Source of the DNA: Holdemanella sp. MSK.7.32
Lineage (GTDB): Bacteria > Bacillota_I > Bacilli_A > Erysipelotrichales > Erysipelotrichaceae
NCBI RefSeq assembly: GCF_024460475.1
Contig: NZ_JANFYN010000063.1
Span: 1-9,753 of the forward strand
Direction of reading: 5' to 3'
DNA length: 9,753 nucleotides
The notes beneath the pieces were generated by a model. It was not told the DNA's origin and did not search any database. It saw only the letters and a program-made list of their open reading frames with translations. Every line of letters begins with the position of its first letter. Positions within the stretch are counted from its first letter, which is position 1. Positions 7,813-9,753 of this stretch are shown piece after piece. Made by a program: the position numbers and the translations under genes.

Positions 7813-8244
7813 ATGTTTACAATTGAGGATTTTTTGCGTGTATCGAATCAAATGAGAGATTATTATGCAAAAAAAATAAAAGATAGTTTTCAAGAATTTA
7901 ATTTTTCACCAAATGAAATATCTATCTTGATTGTTTTAAAGAATAATTCAACTATTACAACAAGTACGGAATTAAAAGTGGTGTTAGGCGTTTCAAAGAC
8001 TCTGATTTCTAGAAGTGTTGATTCGTTGGAGAAAAAGGGACTTATTTGTACTTGCATAGATGAAAAAGATAGTCGAATACACCATTTACAACTAACAGAT
8101 GAATGTAAACCTATTTTAAAGATTATTGATGAAGAGATTGGTAAAATCAATAAAACATTATTTAATGATGTGTCTGTAGAAGAAATGAAAAGCTTGAAGC
8201 AGACGATGAGTAAATTACAGAAGTGTGTTGAAGAAAGAAAATAG
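7813..8244 (+). CDS. MarR family winged-helix transcriptional regulator
   Basis: This 143-residue protein has the size and layout of MarR dimers. An N-terminal dimerisation helix is followed by the helix-turn-helix (about 50-75, with LGVSKTLISRSVDSLEKKGL) and the wing (DEKDSRIHHLQLT, 83-95, with the usual Asp-Arg pair). A C-terminal dimerisation helix (about 100-140) completes it. Four cysteines are present (79, 81, 98, 138), two of them at the base of the wing. This could allow thiol-based sensing, but the N-terminal reactive Cys of OhrR is absent, so a redox role is inference. It has its own strong promoter, and the next gene follows after 58 nt that hold an inverted repeat suited to a MarR dimer. 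The likely target is therefore the flavin reductase-rubredoxin gene. The ligand is unknown. Confidence 0.9.
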   Translation: MFTIEDFLRVSNQMRDYYAKKIKDSFQEFNFSPNEISILIVLKNNSTITTSTELKVVLGVSKTLISRSVDSLEKKGLICTCIDEKDSRIHHLQLTDECKPILKIIDEEIGKINKTLFNDVSVEEMKSLKQTMSKLQKCVEERK

Positions 8245-8260
8245 TTATATGGAATATAAC
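8244..8260. promoter_or_regulatory. Inverted repeat, candidate MarR operator
   Basis: GTTATAT, three bases (GGA), then ATATAAC form a perfect 7-bp-arm inverted repeat of 17 nt, a normal size for MarR-family sites. It begins at the last base of the marR stop codon and covers the -35 region of the downstream promoter, so a bound dimer would block RNA polymerase. There is no T-run after it, so it is not a terminator. Confidence 0.6.
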
Positions 8261-8278
8261 CGCTAAACTTGCTACAAT
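8250..8278 (+). promoter_or_regulatory. Promoter of the flavin reductase-rubredoxin gene
   Basis: TACAAT (8273-8278) is a good -10. The hexamer 17 nt upstream (TGGAAT, 8250-8255) matches the -35 consensus at only three positions and sits inside the inverted repeat. A weak -35 under an operator fits a regulated promoter. A strong SD (GGGAGGTG) follows 11 nt after the -10. Confidence 0.55.
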
Positions 8279-8302
8279 AGAAGTAACAAGGGAGGTGTTC
8301 TT

Positions 8303-8920
8303 ATGGACAACACAGTTTTGTATGATCTTTCTTATGGTATGTATGCCGTGGGTGTAAAAGACAGCATGCGCGAATGCGGATGTATTGTGAATACTGTATT
8401 TCAGGTTTCTACGATAGGACCGCTAATTGCTTTGAGTATGAATAAGGATAATTATACTTGTTCATTAATTGAAAAAAGTAAGTGTTTTTCTTTATCAATC
8501 TTGCCTGAAACAATAGATTCACAAGTTATTTCGGATTTAGGTTTTCAAACAGGAAAAGATAAAGATAAGTGGGTAAAATTGAATCATCATTTGTTTAGAG
8601 AATTGCCTGTTGTAGATGATGCATTAGGATACATGATGTGTGAAGTACAAAGTCAGATGGATGCAGGAACACACTTTGTATTCTTGGCAAAAGTCGTTGA
8701 TGCCAAGAAAGGTGATTTTGGTAAACCAATGACCTATGCGTATTATCATAATGTATTAAAACAGAGTGCTCCTGCGAAAGCACCTACATATAGAAAAGAA
8801 GAAAAGTGGGTATGCAGTGTTTGTGGATATGTATATGATGGGGATGATTTTGAAAGTGAACCAGATGATTATGTATGTCCAGTTTGTGGAGCTAAAAAAG
8901 ACATGTTTAAATTGCAGTAA
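8303..8920 (+). CDS. Flavin reductase-rubredoxin fusion (high-molecular-weight rubredoxin-like)
   Basis: The protein has 205 residues and two domains. Residues 1-152 match the FMN-binding split-barrel of the flavin reductase-like family. Residues 168-205 are rubredoxin-like, with Cys171, Cys174, Cys192 and Cys195 in two CxxCG knuckles (CSVCGYVYDG and CPVCGAKKDMF) that bind one iron. Only 17 residues separate the knuckles, against about 29 in classical rubredoxin, so the central loop is shortened. The domain order is that of Hrb from acetogenic clostridia, which passes electrons from NAD(P)H through FMN and iron to flavodiiron proteins that reduce oxygen or NO. A similar role in this anaerobe is inferred. 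No flavodiiron gene is in the window. Start support is the strong SD 6 nt upstream. It follows marR and shares a terminator with convergent folT. Confidence 0.88.
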   Translation: MDNTVLYDLSYGMYAVGVKDSMRECGCIVNTVFQVSTIGPLIALSMNKDNYTCSLIEKSKCFSLSILPETIDSQVISDLGFQTGKDKDKWVKLNHHLFRELPVVDDALGYMMCEVQSQMDAGTHFVFLAKVVDAKKGDFGKPMTYAYYHNVLKQSAPAKAPTYRKEEKWVCSVCGYVYDGDDFESEPDDYVCPVCGAKKDMFKLQ

Positions 8921-8950
8921 AAAAGGTGGACCTATTAACGGTTCACCTTT
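8921..8950. terminator. Shared bidirectional terminator of the rubredoxin fusion gene and folT
   Basis: An 11-bp stem (8922-8932 with 8940-8950, one G-T pair) has a 7-nt loop. Read leftward it ends in six T and is a strong terminator for folT. Read rightward the tail is TTTGGCTTT, which is weaker. The stop codons of the convergent genes (8918-8920 and 8935-8937) flank or lie within it, so the last folT codons form one arm. Confidence 0.85.
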
Positions 8951-9486
8951 GGCTTTAATTGAATACATGTTTTCATTACTAAATATAAAATAACAACTTG
9001 GAATGGCAATGAAATTAAGTTTTTGATTAATTTCGGACTCGCAATAACTAAGAATGGTGTTCCCCATAACATCGATGTGAATAGTGTGTTTAAGAATAAA
9101 CTAACAACTACATCATATGTAATACGACATAAAATGACGCGAATCCAAGTGATTTTTTTGCAGTTATAGAAGTATGCTGAGAAAATACATGCACTTGCCA
9201 TAGTAGAAATCATAAAGATTGGATAATATGCACCCACAGGTTTGACCATGTAATTGACTAAATCTAGTAATGGTGCAAGCACTAAGTTTGGAACAGGTCC
9301 ATAAAGTAAGCAGCTGGCAGCTGTCGCAATGGAAGCAAAGCCTAGTTTTAACTGGTTTGTGATTTGGATGGATCCAAATAAGTTAAGAATAACATTTAGG
9401 GCAAAAAATAATGCCACACCTACGATAACACGCACGTTTTTTAATGAGCGTGCATTTTCTTTTAACATTACAAAGTATTGATTCAT
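8935..9486 (-). CDS. folT: ECF transporter S-component, folate-specific (FolT family)
   Basis: FolT is the membrane protein that binds folate and docks with the shared EcfA/A'/T energising module, which is not in this window. The 183-residue hydrophobic protein has about six predicted helices (roughly 18-38, 46-63, 67-82, 88-107, 115-140, 155-175). It carries FolT-family signatures: LKLGFASI (46-53) with LLYGP (60-64), the Asp-containing loop LLDLVNY, and KPVGAYYPIF (82-91), close to the KPTGxYxPGF pattern of known folate S-components. The start is set by an AAGGAGG SD at 9498-9504, 11 nt upstream. The assignment is strengthened by the THF riboswitch in its leader. It is regulated by folate status and runs convergent to the rubredoxin fusion gene. 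Confidence 0.93.
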   Translation of the reverse strand: MNQYFVMLKENARSLKNVRVIVGVALFFALNVILNLFGSIQITNQLKLGFASIATAASCLLYGPVPNLVLAPLLDLVNYMVKPVGAYYPIFMISTMASACIFSAYFYNCKKITWIRVILCRITYDVVVSLFLNTLFTSMLWGTPFLVIASPKLIKNLISLPFQVVILYLVMKTCIQLKPKVNR

Positions 9487-9492
9487 ATATAA

Positions 9493-9555
9493 AAAGACCT
9501 CCTTTTTCCATATTGCGATACAAAAAAAGAAAGTCTTTAATTTTTTCGATCACAA
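9493..9555 (-). promoter_or_regulatory. Translational expression platform of the folT riboswitch
   Basis: Two competing helices can be drawn in the leader RNA. The sequestor pairs 9524-9538 with 9493-9507 over 15 bp (including G-U pairs) and buries the SD (AAGGAGG, 9498-9504). The anti-sequestor pairs 9541-9555 with 9513-9528 over 15 bp with one bulged base. It shares bases 9524-9528 with the sequestor and 9551-9555 with aptamer helix P1. When P1 is stabilised by ligand the anti-sequestor cannot form, so the SD is hidden and translation is off. No T-run follows, so this is not a transcription attenuator. Confidence 0.75.
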
Positions 9556-9655
9556 CAGCGGGATGCAAAATATGTACCGCAAGAATAACTTTTCGTTCCT
9601 TAACCAACTCCCCGTGTTAAAGACACTTAACGCACATATTTTTACTCTGTATGTA
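9550..9655 (-). promoter_or_regulatory. Tetrahydrofolate (THF) riboswitch aptamer
   Basis: On the minus strand the conserved THF-aptamer elements appear in order: GCGTTAAGTGT, a GGGGAGTTG segment, an ACGAA segment, GCGGTACATATTT and GCATCCCGC. Helix P2 pairs 9632-9641 with 9568-9580 (AAATATGTGC with GCGGTACATATTT). P3 pairs CTTTAAC with GGTTAAGG. P1 pairs ACAG (9647-9650) with CTGT (9555-9558), extended weakly outward. A pseudoknot between the GGGGA segment and TCCC fits the known fold. It lies between the folT promoter and folT, as in other Firmicutes. Confidence 0.92.
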
Positions 9656-9660
9656 GTTGA

Positions 9661-9689
9661 ATTATATGTATTAAAAAGAGATCTGTCAA
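9661..9689 (-). promoter_or_regulatory. Consensus sigma-A promoter of folT
   Basis: On the minus strand TTGACA (9684-9689), a 17-nt spacer and TATAAT (9661-9666) match the consensus at all 12 positions. The predicted start near 9654 coincides with the 5' edge of the riboswitch aptamer. The -35 box forms the centre of an inverted repeat. Confidence 0.92.
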
Positions 9690-9698
9690 CAGATCTCT
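9677..9698. repeat. 22-nt inverted repeat centred on the folT -35 box
   Basis: The arms AGAGATCTGT and ACAGATCTCT flank a 2-nt centre, and one further base pair lies outside. The core is CTGTCAACAG, or CTGTTGACAG on the other strand. It may be an operator. The alternative is an intrinsic terminator for a leftward transcript entering from the right, since five T follow on the minus strand. Its position over the -35, and the related repeats beside it, favour an operator. Confidence 0.65.
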
Positions 9699-9703
9699 TC
9701 AGA

Positions 9704-9713
9704 CTGTTGACAA
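9704..9713 (+). repeat. Middle copy of the CTGTYGACAG-type repeat
   Basis: CTGTTGACAA matches the core of the flanking palindromes at nine of ten positions. It lies between the two divergent -35 boxes, its centre 21 bp from the left repeat and 15 bp from the right one. It contains a TTGACA hexamer, but no -10 at the right distance was found. Confidence 0.5.
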
Positions 9714-9716
9714 AGT

Positions 9717-9730
9717 GACTGTCGACAGTC
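9717..9730. repeat. Perfect 14-nt palindrome at the rightward promoter
   Basis: GACTGTCGACAGTC is self-complementary over its full length, with core CTGTCGACAG. It covers the -35 hexamer of the rightward promoter. Five T follow on the plus strand, so a short terminator is a less likely alternative. Confidence 0.65.
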
Positions 9731-9750
9731 TTTTTAAAATCTGATAGAAT
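9722..9750 (+). promoter_or_regulatory. Divergent promoter for a gene beyond the right edge
   Basis: TCGACA (9722-9727), a 17-nt spacer and TAGAAT (9745-9750) match the sigma-A consensus at 10 of 12 positions. It points rightward out of the window, so a gene transcribed away from folT is expected. That gene cannot be identified here. Confidence 0.65.
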
Positions 9751-9753
9751 ATC

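Noticed and set aside
7890..8150. Minus-strand open frame inside marR
   Set aside because: It is the antisense shadow of a gene with clear winged-helix features and has no start signal of its own.
8756..9067. Open frame on the minus strand across the end of folT and the rubredoxin domain
   Set aside because: It overlaps two well-supported genes and a terminator, and its translation shows no family features.
9383..9607. Possible 74-residue protein on the minus strand upstream of and into folT
   Set aside because: It lies across the THF riboswitch and the folT start in another frame, has no SD, and resembles no protein. The RNA structure explains the sequence.
1..9753. CRISPR array, insertion sequence, toxin-antitoxin pair or phage-defence module
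   Set aside because: I found no regularly spaced repeats, transposase or paired small genes. Nearly all the window is accounted for by housekeeping, transport and regulatory features.

Overview
The window is AT-rich with compact gene packing, strong Shine-Dalgarno (SD) sequences of the AGGAGG type, and near-consensus sigma-A promoters (TTGACA / TATAAT). It carries low-GC Firmicute signatures: an ECF folate S-component behind a THF riboswitch, paired DegV/FakB proteins, and a flavin reductase-rubredoxin fusion. An anaerobic gut or oral Firmicute is likely. Erysipelotrichales fits by general impression, but nothing here proves the order. All gene names rest on motif recognition, without any database search.

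Layout. Positions 82-4045 (leftward) hold a two-gene ABC operon: a LolD/MacB-type ATPase followed 1 nt later by a 1085-residue FtsX/MacB-type permease with a very long coiled-coil insertion. It ends in a terminator whose stem begins inside the coding region. Positions 4137-5854 (rightward) hold two tandem DegV-family (FakB-like) fatty-acid-binding proteins with their own promoter and terminator. Positions 5905-6564 (leftward) hold uracil-DNA glycosylase (ung). Positions 6601-7761 (rightward) hold folylpolyglutamate synthase (folC), which starts 6 nt after a perfect -10 box and so looks leaderless. Positions 7813-8244 hold a MarR-family regulator. Positions 8303-8920 hold a flavin reductase-rubredoxin fusion resembling high-molecular-weight rubredoxin (Hrb), with a 17-nt inverted repeat over its promoter. 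Positions 8935-9486 (leftward) hold folT, the folate-binding S-component of an ECF transporter. Its leader is a tetrahydrofolate riboswitch with a readable translational switch. Positions 9661-9753 are a divergent regulatory region with back-to-back promoters and three CTGTYGACA-type repeats; the rightward gene lies outside the window. The first 66 bases show no recognisable gene.

How the parts relate. FolT (folate uptake, repressed by THF through the riboswitch) and FolC (polyglutamylation that retains folate in the cell) form a folate salvage theme. ung, divergent from folC with overlapping promoters, repairs the uracil that enters DNA when folate-dependent dTMP synthesis is limiting; that link is an inference. 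The MarR regulator and the Hrb-like protein look like a small redox or oxygen/NO response module. The FakB pair would deliver exogenous or recycled fatty acids to a FakA kinase encoded elsewhere. I see no wholly new system. The most informative parts are regulatory: the riboswitch switch, the leaderless folC/ung promoter overlap, the MarR-type operator, and the repeat-studded divergent promoter at the right edge.
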